A stretch of 64,000 bases of DNA from an uncultured Victivallis sp. GTDB taxonomy: Bacteria > Verrucomicrobiota > Lentisphaeria > Victivallales > Victivallaceae. Within the stretch, counting starts at the first letter, position 1, and the number at the start of each line of letters is the position of its first letter. The stretch covers positions 1-64,000 of the forward strand of contig CALXOA010000119.1 of assembly GCA_944389895.1 (NCBI GenBank). The letters run 5' to 3'. The notes under the pieces were generated by a model. That model was not told where the DNA came from. It was given only the letters and a program-made list of their open reading frames with translations, and did no database searches. Of this stretch, positions 56,166 through 64,000 are shown one piece after another. Both the position numbers and the translations under genes were made by a program.

Positions 56166-57362
56166 ATGGCTTACAATATGGAACAAACTTTCCGCTGGTA
56201 CGGTCCGAAGGACCCGGTTCCCCTCGAGTTCGTCCGTCAGACCGGGGCGACCGGTGTGGTCAGCAGCCTGCATCACATTCCCTACGGCGAGGTGTGGACG
56301 GTCGAGGAGATTCAGAAGCATCAGAAACTGATCGCAGACGCCGGTCTGGTCTGGAGCGTCGTCGAGAGCCTGCCGGTTCACGAGGATATCAAAACCGGCA
56401 GCGGCCGCTGTGAGGAGTACATCGCCAACTACAAGGAGAGCCTGCGCAACCTCGGCAAATGCGGCATCCGGGTGGTGACCTACAACTTCATGCCGGTGCT
56501 TGACTGGATCCGTACCGATCTGCGCTACCGGCTGCCCGACGGTTCCGAGGCGCTCTACTTCAACCAGGCCCAGTTCGCCGCCTTCGAAATCTTCATCCTG
56601 AAGCGCGAGGGCGCCGAGAAGGCGTATACCCCGGAGAAGGTCGCCGAGGCAAAGGCGTTCTTTGAAAGCATGTCCCCGGAAGAGGTGCAGAAGTTCACCA
56701 CCGGATTGATCGACAACTTCCCGGGCTTCAAGGGTGTAACGCTTGAAGATGTCCGCGCGATGCTTGCGAAGTATCAGTCGCTGACCCGGGCCGATCTCGA
56801 GGCGAACCTGAAGCATTTCCTCACCGAAGTCTGTCCGGTCGCCGAAGAGGCGGGCTGCATCCTGGTGATCCATCCCGATGACCCGCCCTATCCGATCCTC
56901 GGGCTGCCGCGGATCTTCAGTACCATCGACGACATCAGAAAGCTGCTCAAGATGGTGGACAGCCCCGCGAACGGAATCTGCTTCTGCGCCGGCAGCTTCA
57001 GCGGCCGGCTCGACAATGACATCGTCGAGATGTTCAAGGCGTGCGCCGACCGGGTCGGCTTCGTGCACCTGCGCAGCACCCAGCATGACGGGAAGGGCAA
57101 CTTCTTCGAGGCGAATCACCTGGAAGGAGTGGTCGACATGTACGGTCTGGTCAAGGCGATCATCGAGGAGCAGGTCCGCCGCAAAAAAGCGGGGCGCGCC
57201 GACTGGCGGCTCCCCTTCCGCCCGGACCATGGTCACACCATGCTCGACGATCTCGCCAAGCCCCCCTGCCCGAATCCGGGTTACACCGCGATCGGCCGTC
57301 TGAAGGGACTCGCCGAGATCCGCGGTCTCGAACACGGCATTTTGAAGTCGATGAACCTCTGA
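56166..57362 (+). CDS. uxuA: Mannonate dehydratase
   Basis: The 398-residue TIM-barrel protein starts MAYNMEQTFRWYGPKDPV, then has GVVSSLHHIPYGEVW, the metal-site region VIHPDDPPYPILGLPR and FCAGSFSGR, and ends with FRPDHGHTMLDD. These are hallmarks of UxuA. It converts D-mannonate to 2-keto-3-deoxygluconate with Fe/Mn. The ATG at 56166 has GGAG 9 nt upstream; an in-frame extension into the preceding gene was rejected. With the SDR and ROK genes it forms a compact hexuronate-degradation operon ending at a strong terminator. No KDG kinase or aldolase genes follow here. Confidence 0.96.
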   Translation: MAYNMEQTFRWYGPKDPVPLEFVRQTGATGVVSSLHHIPYGEVWTVEEIQKHQKLIADAGLVWSVVESLPVHEDIKTGSGRCEEYIANYKESLRNLGKCGIRVVTYNFMPVLDWIRTDLRYRLPDGSEALYFNQAQFAAFEIFILKREGAEKAYTPEKVAEAKAFFESMSPEEVQKFTTGLIDNFPGFKGVTLEDVRAMLAKYQSLTRADLEANLKHFLTEVCPVAEEAGCILVIHPDDPPYPILGLPRIFSTIDDIRKLLKMVDSPANGICFCAGSFSGRLDNDIVEMFKACADRVGFVHLRSTQHDGKGNFFEANHLEGVVDMYGLVKAIIEEQVRRKKAGRADWRLPFRPDHGHTMLDDLAKPPCPNPGYTAIGRLKGLAEIRGLEHGILKSMNL

Positions 57363-57380
57363 AGTTCCGTCGCATCCACG

Positions 57381-57416
57381 CCGCCCGCTGCTCCGGCAGC
57401 CGGGCGGTTTTCTTTT
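57381..57416 (+). terminator. Intrinsic terminator after uxuA
   Basis: Arms CCGCCCG (57381-57387) and CGGGCGG (57401-57407), extended by an inner CTG/CAG, are followed by TTTTCTTTTTC. Confidence 0.9.
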
Positions 57417-57440
57417 TCTCCCCGGGACAGGGAGTCCGCG

Positions 57441-59669
57441 TCAGAGCAGCGACTGGGCATCCACGTCGGCGTAGACCTCGATCCCCGCGGGCGGTGTCCG
57501 GTGCAGCACCAGAACGCGGAGCGCCTGCCGCAGAATCCGAAGTTTACGCCCGCGGATGATCAGCATATAACGGAACTTCCCCTTGATCCGTTCGATCGGC
57601 GCCGGCGAAGGTCCGGCCAGTTTGATCTGATCGTGGGCATACCGCTGAAGTTCCGCGGTGAAAGCGGTCGCGTAATCGACCAGCCGCGTCTCATCCTCGC
57701 CCCGGAAATGGACCGCGATCAGATGGGAGAACGGGGGATAATCGAGCAATTCGCGAAATTCGAGATCGAACTTTGAAAACCCGTCGAAATCGAGGTTCGC
57801 GGCATAGCGGATCGTCTCGTTCTCCGGGTTGCCGGTCTGGATGAACACCTCGCCGCGGATGTCGCCGCGGCCGGCGCGGCCGGCCACCTGGGTGATCAGC
57901 TGGAACGTCCGTTCCGGAGCGCGGAAATCCGGCATCGCCAGTCCGAGGTCGGCATTGATCAATCCCACCAGCGTCACATTGGGAAAATGAAGTCCTTTGG
58001 CGATCATCTGGGTTCCGATCAGGATGTCGAGTTCACCGCGCCGGAACTTCTCCAGCACCGTTTCGTAGTCGTCGGCGCCGCGCATGGTATCGGAATCCAT
58101 CCGGGCGATCCGGGCGGGTTTGAAAACCGCACCGGCGATGCTCTCGATCTTCTCGGTACCGACCCCGGCGTACCGGATTCTGGGGGAACCGCACTGGGGA
58201 CACACCGAATAGGCCTCGATCACGCCGCCGCACAGGTGGCAGGTCAACGTCTCATGCAGCTTCGAGTAGGTGTAGGCGACCGAACAATCCGGACACCGCG
58301 CCTCGAAACCGCACTCCTCGCAGATCATCACCCGCGCATATCCGCGGCGGTTCAGAAAAAGGATGCTCTGTTCCCCGCGGTTCATCCGGTCGAACACCGC
58401 GTCGACCAACGGCTTCGAGAAGACGTTGCTGCGGCCCGGCTCCGGCGGTCCGGCAAGGCGCTGATCGATGATCCGGATATGCGGAGCGAGCTTGTTGTCG
58501 ACCTGCGACGCCATCCGGGCCAGCAGGAACTTGCCGGTCGCGGCGTTGCGGACCGATTCCGCCGACGGCGTGGCGGATCCGAGGATCACCGCCGCATTTT
58601 CGAGCTTGCCCCGCATCACCGCCACGTCGCGCGCGGAATAGCGCGGAGCTTCGGATTGCTTGTAACTGGATTCATGCTCCTCGTCGACGATGATCAGCCC
58701 GAGGTTGCGGAACGGCGCGAACAGCGCCGACCTTGCACCGACCGCAATTGCGACCTCGCCGTCGTTGATCCGGTTCCATTCGTCGAACCGCTCCCCGTCG
58801 GAGAGGCGGCTGTGCAGAATGCTGAGCCGGTCGCCGAAACGGGCGCGGAACCGGCGCACCGTCTGAGGCGTCAGGGAGATCTCCGGCACCAGTACGATGG
58901 CCGACTTTCCGAGAGACAGGGCGTCAGCGATCGCCTGCAGATAGACTTCGGTCTTTCCCGAATTGGTCACGCCGTGCAGCAGAAGAACGTGGCTCGCACT
59001 CTTTCCCCGCAGCATGTCGGCGATCAATTCGAGAGCCTTCCGCTGGTCGGGAGACGGGGGAAGCGGCTTCGACGGAAGCACCGTCGAGTCGCCGAAAACG
59101 TCGCGCCGGACGATCTCATCGACCGTCTCGACGATCTTGTGACGAATCAACGTCCGGAGCGCCGACTGGCTGAAAGAGGCGGTCAACGCCTTCAAGCCGT
59201 CGGAGGATTTTGCGCCATGAGCCAGCAGCGCCTTCAGGAGGGCGACCCGCAGTGCGGCGCCGGGCTTCTCCGAATTGCCGGCGATGAAGCGCTGCGCGGC
59301 CTCGACGTCGGCGATCCGGTAGAGGCGGCGGATTTTGTGGCGGATTCTGCCGCTGCGCACCGCGGCGGGCAGCAGAGTGCGGATCGACTGTTCCTGACTA
59401 CAGCAGTAATATTCGGCCATCCAGCGGCCGAGCTTCACGAGTTGTTCCGGGACATGGGCGCGGGTTTCGCAGATGGCTGAAATCGGCTTGAGGCGTCCTT
59501 CGTAATCCGGATGTTCGGCGAGGCTCAGCACATACCCCTCGCGGCGGGAGCGCCCGAACGGGACGGACACCATTGTGCCGACCTTGATCCGGTCCGCCAG
59601 ATGTTCCGGGATCAGATAGTCGAACTCCTTGTCGAGGGCGAGATCGACGATTACCTTTGCCACCGCCAT
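57441..59669 (-). CDS. priA: Primosomal protein N' (replication-restart helicase PriA)
   Basis: The 742-residue protein has the N-terminal DNA-binding domain (VDLALDKEFDYLIPEHL). The helicase core has Walker A GVTNSGKT (residues 233-240) and the DEEH box, and the zinc-binding insert has eight Cys in four CxxC pairs (CEECGFEARCPDC and CHLCGG to CPQCGS). Helicase motifs V and VI (AGRAGRGD) follow. It reloads the replisome at stalled forks. Length and order are standard. It faces uxuA across the terminator at 57381 and is divergent from thrC. Confidence 0.97.
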   Translation of the reverse strand: MAVAKVIVDLALDKEFDYLIPEHLADRIKVGTMVSVPFGRSRREGYVLSLAEHPDYEGRLKPISAICETRAHVPEQLVKLGRWMAEYYCCSQEQSIRTLLPAAVRSGRIRHKIRRLYRIADVEAAQRFIAGNSEKPGAALRVALLKALLAHGAKSSDGLKALTASFSQSALRTLIRHKIVETVDEIVRRDVFGDSTVLPSKPLPPSPDQRKALELIADMLRGKSASHVLLLHGVTNSGKTEVYLQAIADALSLGKSAIVLVPEISLTPQTVRRFRARFGDRLSILHSRLSDGERFDEWNRINDGEVAIAVGARSALFAPFRNLGLIIVDEEHESSYKQSEAPRYSARDVAVMRGKLENAAVILGSATPSAESVRNAATGKFLLARMASQVDNKLAPHIRIIDQRLAGPPEPGRSNVFSKPLVDAVFDRMNRGEQSILFLNRRGYARVMICEECGFEARCPDCSVAYTYSKLHETLTCHLCGGVIEAYSVCPQCGSPRIRYAGVGTEKIESIAGAVFKPARIARMDSDTMRGADDYETVLEKFRRGELDILIGTQMIAKGLHFPNVTLVGLINADLGLAMPDFRAPERTFQLITQVAGRAGRGDIRGEVFIQTGNPENETIRYAANLDFDGFSKFDLEFRELLDYPPFSHLIAVHFRGEDETRLVDYATAFTAELQRYAHDQIKLAGPSPAPIERIKGKFRYMLIIRGRKLRILRQALRVLVLHRTPPAGIEVYADVDAQSLL

Positions 59670-59946
59670 GAGAAAACCTTTCCGCTTCGAATGTCCGCGG
59701 CGGGTAATATACCGGCTGCCGGGAAGAAAAGCAACATCTTCCGAGTGTTTCCGAAACGGAAAAATGACAACCCGCCCCCCGGAATCACCGATTCTCCGGC
59801 ACGCGCCCCCGCCGGCAGGAAAAGCGCGCCGGCAGGAGGAACCGCGAATAACCCGCTTTCCGGGTGGAAAAAAGCGGCGTTCCGGTGTACATTAAGTGGA
59901 GAGTGGATCGATTGAAAACCCTTTTGAACGGATAGAGCATCACATC

Positions 59947-61431
59947 ATGCATTTTACCAGCACCAGAAGCCGGCGGAACGTCACTTCGGCCCAGGCCATC
60001 GCCAGAGGGCTCGCCGAAGACGGCGGGCTCTTCATCCCCTCGGAGTTTCCGAAGATCTCCGGCGAACTCATCGACCGGATGATCGATATGGATTACAAGG
60101 CGCGTGCGCGCGAAGTGCTCGCACTCTATCTGACCGACTTCACTTCCGACGAGATCGCCCGCAGCGTCGAAGCCGCCTACACCGGTACGTTCGATTCGGA
60201 AAATCCCGCGCCGCTCGTGGAAGTCGCTCCCGGATTGCACATCCTCGAACTCTGGCACGGGCCGACCTGCGCCTTCAAGGATATGGCGCTGCAGCTCCTG
60301 CCGCATCTGCTGACGATCTCCGCGGGGAAAGCCGCCCCCGGCCGCACGATGGTCATCCTCACGGCCACCTCCGGCGACACCGGCAAGGCCGCGCTCGACG
60401 GGTTCGCCGATGTGCCCGGCACGAAGATCATCGTCTTTTATCCGCAGAACGGCGTGAGCGCCATGCAGAAACTTCAGATGGTCACCCAGAAGGGCGATAA
60501 CGTCGCCGTCTGCGCGATCGAAGGGAATTTCGACGACGCCCAGAACGGCGTCAAAAAAATCTTCGCCGATCGCGAAATGAAGGAGTATCTGAACGCGCGC
60601 GACATGGAGTTCTCCTCGGCGAACTCGATCAACTTCGGGCGGCTCGTGCCGCAGATCGTCTACTACGTCTCCGCCTGCTGTGACCTGATCCGGCAGGGGA
60701 AGCTGCGCAAAGGGCAGGCTTTCAACGTCGCGGTTCCGACCGGCAACTTCGGCAACATTCTCGCCGCGGTCTACGCGCGCGAAATGGGCATTCCGATCGC
60801 GCGGCTGATCTGCGCCTCGAACCGGAACAACATCCTCACGGACTTCATCCGCACCGGCGTCTACGACCGCAACCGGCCGTTCTACACGACGACCAGCCCG
60901 TCGATGGACATCCTCATCTCGTCGAATCTCGAGCGGATGCTTTCGCTGCTCTACGGCGGCGACACGGCCGCCGTGGCCGAATTGATGGAGGCGCTTGCGC
61001 GAAACGGACGCTACACCATCTCCGACGCGGCGCGCGAAAAACTCCAGTCGGAGTTCTTCGGCGGCTTCTGCGACGATGCCGGAACCGCCGAAACCATCGG
61101 CGAGACCTTCCAGAAATACCACTATCTCTGCGACCCGCACACCGGCGTGGCGCTGAACGTCTACGAGCAGTATCGCCGCGAAACCGGGGATGCTACGCCG
61201 TGCGTGCTCGCCTCGACCGCTTCGCCGTTCAAGTTCGCGGCGGCGGTGCTGCCCGCGATCGAATCGGGCGATCTGCCTGCTGATGATTTCGGCATGGTGG
61301 CAAAGCTCTCGGAAGTGACCGGTGTCCCGGTGCCGAAACCGCTGGCCGGGCTGAAGGATCTGCCGGTGCCCCACACCGGCTGCGTGACGAAAGAGAAGAT
61401 GAATCTCTTCCTCCGGGCTTTCCTCGGTTGA
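59947..61431 (+). CDS. thrC: Threonine synthase
   Basis: The 494-residue protein has the PLP-binding Lys111 in GPTCAFKDMALQLLP, preceded by the N-terminal MHFTSTRSRRNVTSAQAI start of ThrC. TATSGDTGKAALDGF (phosphate-binding loop) and VAVPTGNFGNILAA follow. It converts O-phosphohomoserine to threonine. The ATG at 59947 begins the conserved N-terminus; an upstream in-frame GTG adds a non-conserved stretch. The 277-nt gap to priA holds a GC-rich leader with no other gene. A strong terminator follows. Confidence 0.95.
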   Translation: MHFTSTRSRRNVTSAQAIARGLAEDGGLFIPSEFPKISGELIDRMIDMDYKARAREVLALYLTDFTSDEIARSVEAAYTGTFDSENPAPLVEVAPGLHILELWHGPTCAFKDMALQLLPHLLTISAGKAAPGRTMVILTATSGDTGKAALDGFADVPGTKIIVFYPQNGVSAMQKLQMVTQKGDNVAVCAIEGNFDDAQNGVKKIFADREMKEYLNARDMEFSSANSINFGRLVPQIVYYVSACCDLIRQGKLRKGQAFNVAVPTGNFGNILAAVYAREMGIPIARLICASNRNNILTDFIRTGVYDRNRPFYTTTSPSMDILISSNLERMLSLLYGGDTAAVAELMEALARNGRYTISDAAREKLQSEFFGGFCDDAGTAETIGETFQKYHYLCDPHTGVALNVYEQYRRETGDATPCVLASTASPFKFAAAVLPAIESGDLPADDFGMVAKLSEVTGVPVPKPLAGLKDLPVPHTGCVTKEKMNLFLRAFLG

Positions 61432-61475
61432 CGGCGCCATCCTCCGGCGGAGGAATGGATCATCGGAAAAGTGAA

Positions 61476-61523
61476 GGGGAGGCGAACCGTATCGTAACGC
61501 GGTTGCCTCCCCCCGGTTTTTTC
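61476..61523 (+). terminator. Intrinsic terminator after thrC
   Basis: GGGGAGGC (61476-61483) pairs with GCCTCCCC (61505-61512), extended by AACCG/CGGTT across one bulged G, and is followed by six T (61517-61522). Confidence 0.92.
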
Positions 61524-61597
61524 CCGTTCTCCGCACTTCCGGTTGCCTCCGGACGGGACGCCGGCCCCCGGCAGGGCCAGGAAGGCTTGTTCCCGCA

Positions 61598-64000
61598 TCA
61601 TTTTTCTCCGGCGGTCAACTTCTGATAACGTTTCATCAGTTCCGCAACGATTTCGGGCTCGGTCATGGAGGGGGCGAAGCCATAGGCTTTCATGACGGCC
61701 CGGTCATTCTCCTGATGCGCCCTGCATAATTCCGGGAAAAGATACATCCGGGCACCATACAGATCCGCAAAACTGTTGTCGGGATAGAGGGCGCGGGCAT
61801 CCAGGACCGCCTGTGCGGTCTGTTCGATCCGTTCCCTGTGTTCTCCGGTCAGATCCGGCCACGGGAAGTTGTTGTAAACAATATCCTTGGAGTAACGGTA
61901 ACGCATCTCCAACCTGCCGCAGACCGCCCGCATCCATGCCATGTGAACAGAACTGGTCAATACGCCAAAATGATGGAGTGTGGCTTCGGGAATTATCAAC
62001 ACAAGGTTGCTGGCAATCGTTTCCGCACTCATAAAACCAATTGGTACATATTCCCTCTTCTCCGAAGAAACTGATGGGACAATGATATATGACCCTTCCT
62101 CCGGTTGCCTGATTTCATCAAAAAGCATTGGAACTTCCGCTTTTTTACGAGTACCTGCTTTGGAACTCTTCAAACGAAAACTTCGGATTCTATCAATTCG
62201 TTCTAAAACAGCAGGCAATTTGATTATTTCGGAAGATGGAACATTCTTTAACCAAAGGCAATAACGCTTTTTAGCATTAATAAACTCTTCTGCCCCAACA
62301 AAATCCCGGATAAATTTCTGTGCCTCCGGTTGTTGTTTTATAAATTCATTCTTTTCATCTTCTGAAAACAAAAAATTACCATCATCTGTTGGCTGGTTAC
62401 CTTTGCACATATAAGGGATGTCGCACAACGGTTTGTTTCGGCTCTCGATGAACACAACGGGCGCATCGATCAGATACGGAGAGATGTTTTCCGCAGTATG
62501 CATCACGCCGTTTTCGTCGAAAATCCATCGAGTGTGCCCGATCGGAGCAACAGAAAAACCGATGATGACGCAATGTACATGTGCCTTGATGTTCGCTTCA
62601 CTGTCCCATCGGAATGTTCTGTAAGCGAAATCGATATGCAGGCCTTGTTCGAACAGCGGCTTCCAGAGAATCGCCACCTGTTCTCCCTGGGAAATGGAGT
62701 TGGTCGAAACAAGTGCAGCCCGGATATGGGTTCCCTGCATCAGATCAGTCGCTTTTTTGTACCAGCAGCTGACATAATCGAGATTCCCGGCGTTCTTCCA
62801 CTTTTCACCGAATACAGAAAGCAGATCATCTTTCTGTTCCTTATTCATCAGTCTTGCACCCACAAATGGGGGATTCCCCATGATGTAGTTCAACGTTTCC
62901 CGGGGGACGACATCGTTCCAGTCGAGCCGGAGAGCATTGCCTTCAACGATGTTCGGATATGATTTCAACGGCAGAAAATCCAAATTCATGTGGACGATCT
63001 CTTCGGTCTCACGCAGCATCTGACTCTCTGCAATCCAGAGCGCGGTGCGTGCGACCGAGACGGCGAAATCATTCAGTTCAATTCCGTAGAACTGTCTGAT
63101 CGAGACTTTGACCGGATCGACCGTAAGCCATGCGTGTCCGTCGCGGTCAAGGAGTTGCAGCACTTCGTTTTCCAATCGGCGGAGCGAGAGATAGGTCTCC
63201 GTCAGGAAATTTCCCGAGCCGCACGCCGGATCAAGAAAGATCAGGGATGATAATTTATCCTGAAACATCCGCAACCGTTTGGAACGTGCGTTGAGCATTT
63301 TCAGAACTTTGATCTCCCCCAATTCTTTTTTCAGGTCGTCGAGAAACAACGGATCGATCACTTTATGGATGTTCTCGATGCTCGTAAAATGCATCCCGCC
63401 GGAACGGCGGGTTTCGGGATTGAGAGTACTTTCAAAGACTGCGCCGAAGATTGTCGGCGAAATATTGCTCCAGTCGAAATTGTCGCTCGCTCTGGCAAGC
63501 AGAAGTTTTTTCACATTTTCATCGAACTGCGGGATTTCCAGTTCTCCGGCAAACAGTCCGCCGTTCACATAGGGGAATGCCTGTAAATCCTCTTCAAGGT
63601 AGGGACTGCGTTCTTCTTGTTTCGTATTCAGTACCGCAAAAAGATCGATTATGGCACGGCGCAGGTCGCGCGGCTCAAACCGCGCCAGATAGTCATGAAA
63701 CTGATTTTTGCGTCCGAAAATTCCGGCATCTTCGGCGTAAAGACAGAAAACCAGCCGGACGCAGAGCATATTCAGCGATTTCAGCGTTTCCGTTGACTCC
63801 GGATCGATGTAATGCTTCAGAAGTTCGTCATAAATTTGCGCGACGATTTCTCCCGCCTTGACTGAAAGCTGTATTTCCTGCTGCGTGTGGATATTCCTGC
63901 GGTTCGCCAGAAACAAAAGACGGTGATACTCTCTCGGCAGATCGGCCAGTTTGATTATCTGCGGGATGTCATGCGGCCTGTCCATGTCATGGACATGAAA
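61598..64000 (-). CDS. MmeI-like DNA methyltransferase / type IIL restriction-modification protein (5' end outside window)
   Basis: The frame stays open through the right edge; 795 residues are visible from an internal ATG at 63985. A helical spacer-like region is followed by an adenine-N6 methyltransferase with DPACGSGNF (252-260, SAM motif I) and NPPF (371-374, motif IV). A variable C-terminal part is likely to be the target recognition domain, and the sequence ends in a helical tail (TAGEK). The MmeI-type N-terminal nuclease domain, if present, lies beyond the window. The stretch 62040-62400 is clearly more AT-rich than its surroundings, consistent with an exchanged recognition domain. It could instead be a lone methyltransferase. 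Confidence 0.8.
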   Translation of the reverse strand, partial: FHVHDMDRPHDIPQIIKLADLPREYHRLLFLANRRNIHTQQEIQLSVKAGEIVAQIYDELLKHYIDPESTETLKSLNMLCVRLVFCLYAEDAGIFGRKNQFHDYLARFEPRDLRRAIIDLFAVLNTKQEERSPYLEEDLQAFPYVNGGLFAGELEIPQFDENVKKLLLARASDNFDWSNISPTIFGAVFESTLNPETRRSGGMHFTSIENIHKVIDPLFLDDLKKELGEIKVLKMLNARSKRLRMFQDKLSSLIFLDPACGSGNFLTETYLSLRRLENEVLQLLDRDGHAWLTVDPVKVSIRQFYGIELNDFAVSVARTALWIAESQMLRETEEIVHMNLDFLPLKSYPNIVEGNALRLDWNDVVPRETLNYIMGNPPFVGARLMNKEQKDDLLSVFGEKWKNAGNLDYVSCWYKKATDLMQGTHIRAALVSTNSISQGEQVAILWKPLFEQGLHIDFAYRTFRWDSEANIKAHVHCVIIGFSVAPIGHTRWIFDENGVMHTAENISPYLIDAPVVFIESRNKPLCDIPYMCKGNQPTDDGNFLFSEDEKNEFIKQQPEAQKFIRDFVGAEEFINAKKRYCLWLKNVPSSEIIKLPAVLERIDRIRSFRLKSSKAGTRKKAEVPMLFDEIRQPEEGSYIIVPSVSSEKREYVPIGFMSAETIASNLVLIIPEATLHHFGVLTSSVHMAWMRAVCGRLEMRYRYSKDIVYNNFPWPDLTGEHRERIEQTAQAVLDARALYPDNSFADLYGARMYLFPELCRAHQENDRAVMKAYGFAPSMTEPEIVAELMKRYQKLTAGEK

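Overview
The window is a GC-rich, gene-dense bacterial chromosome segment. The DUF4347 giant surface protein with an N-terminal LEPR-like motif, the single-gene fused pyruvate dehydrogenase E1, and the many glycoside hydrolases with GntR/LacI-type and ROK regulators suggest a Gram-negative, sugar-degrading member of the PVC group, most likely Lentisphaerota (Victivallis-like). This is an inference from gene content: no rRNA, tRNA or other phylogenetic RNA marker was seen, and no mobile element or CRISPR array.

Layout. 1-5314 (+): tail of a polysaccharide-use operon (two clan GH-A glycoside hydrolases and a sugar-binding protein). 5565-10365 (+): MarR regulator, then an RND efflux adaptor and pump. 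10465-15920 (-): dTDP-rhamnose operon rfbBACD, a nucleoside-hydrolase-like gene downstream, and a separate sugar-nucleotide epimerase upstream. 16080-20131 (-): dnaK-groES-groEL in one direction. dnaK is preceded by a full-consensus sigma-54 (-24/-12) promoter and a cluster of TGTCACA/TGTGCCA half-sites at an activator-binding distance. 20445-26175 (-): a secreted repeat protein, then a DeoR regulator with fused PDH E1 and E2.

26283-42760 (-) is the most unusual region. It holds a Sel1-repeat protein, a TolC-like outer-membrane lipoprotein, a 2686-residue repetitive surface protein with a caspase-like DUF4347 domain, a periplasmic HlyD adaptor, a GAF-HlyD fusion and an M50 metalloprotease-HlyD fusion. 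It looks like a type-1-like export and display system with no ABC ATPase and with a membrane protease in its place. The five genes from the TolC gene onward are tightly packed or overlapping. A divergent (+) pair at 43401-46465 makes a surface polysaccharide (GT39-like transferase and WbaP-type initiating transferase).

46799-54073: a divergent GntR/LacI regulator and a sugar catabolic operon (MDR dehydrogenase, TIM-barrel isomerase, GH36, GH57, radical SAM/SPASM protein) behind a consensus sigma-70 promoter and paired operator-like repeats. 54264-57362: ROK regulator, SDR mannonate oxidoreductase and uxuA (hexuronate degradation). 57441-61431: convergent terminator, priA (-) and thrC (+). 61598 to the window end (-): an MmeI-like restriction-modification protein running off the right edge.
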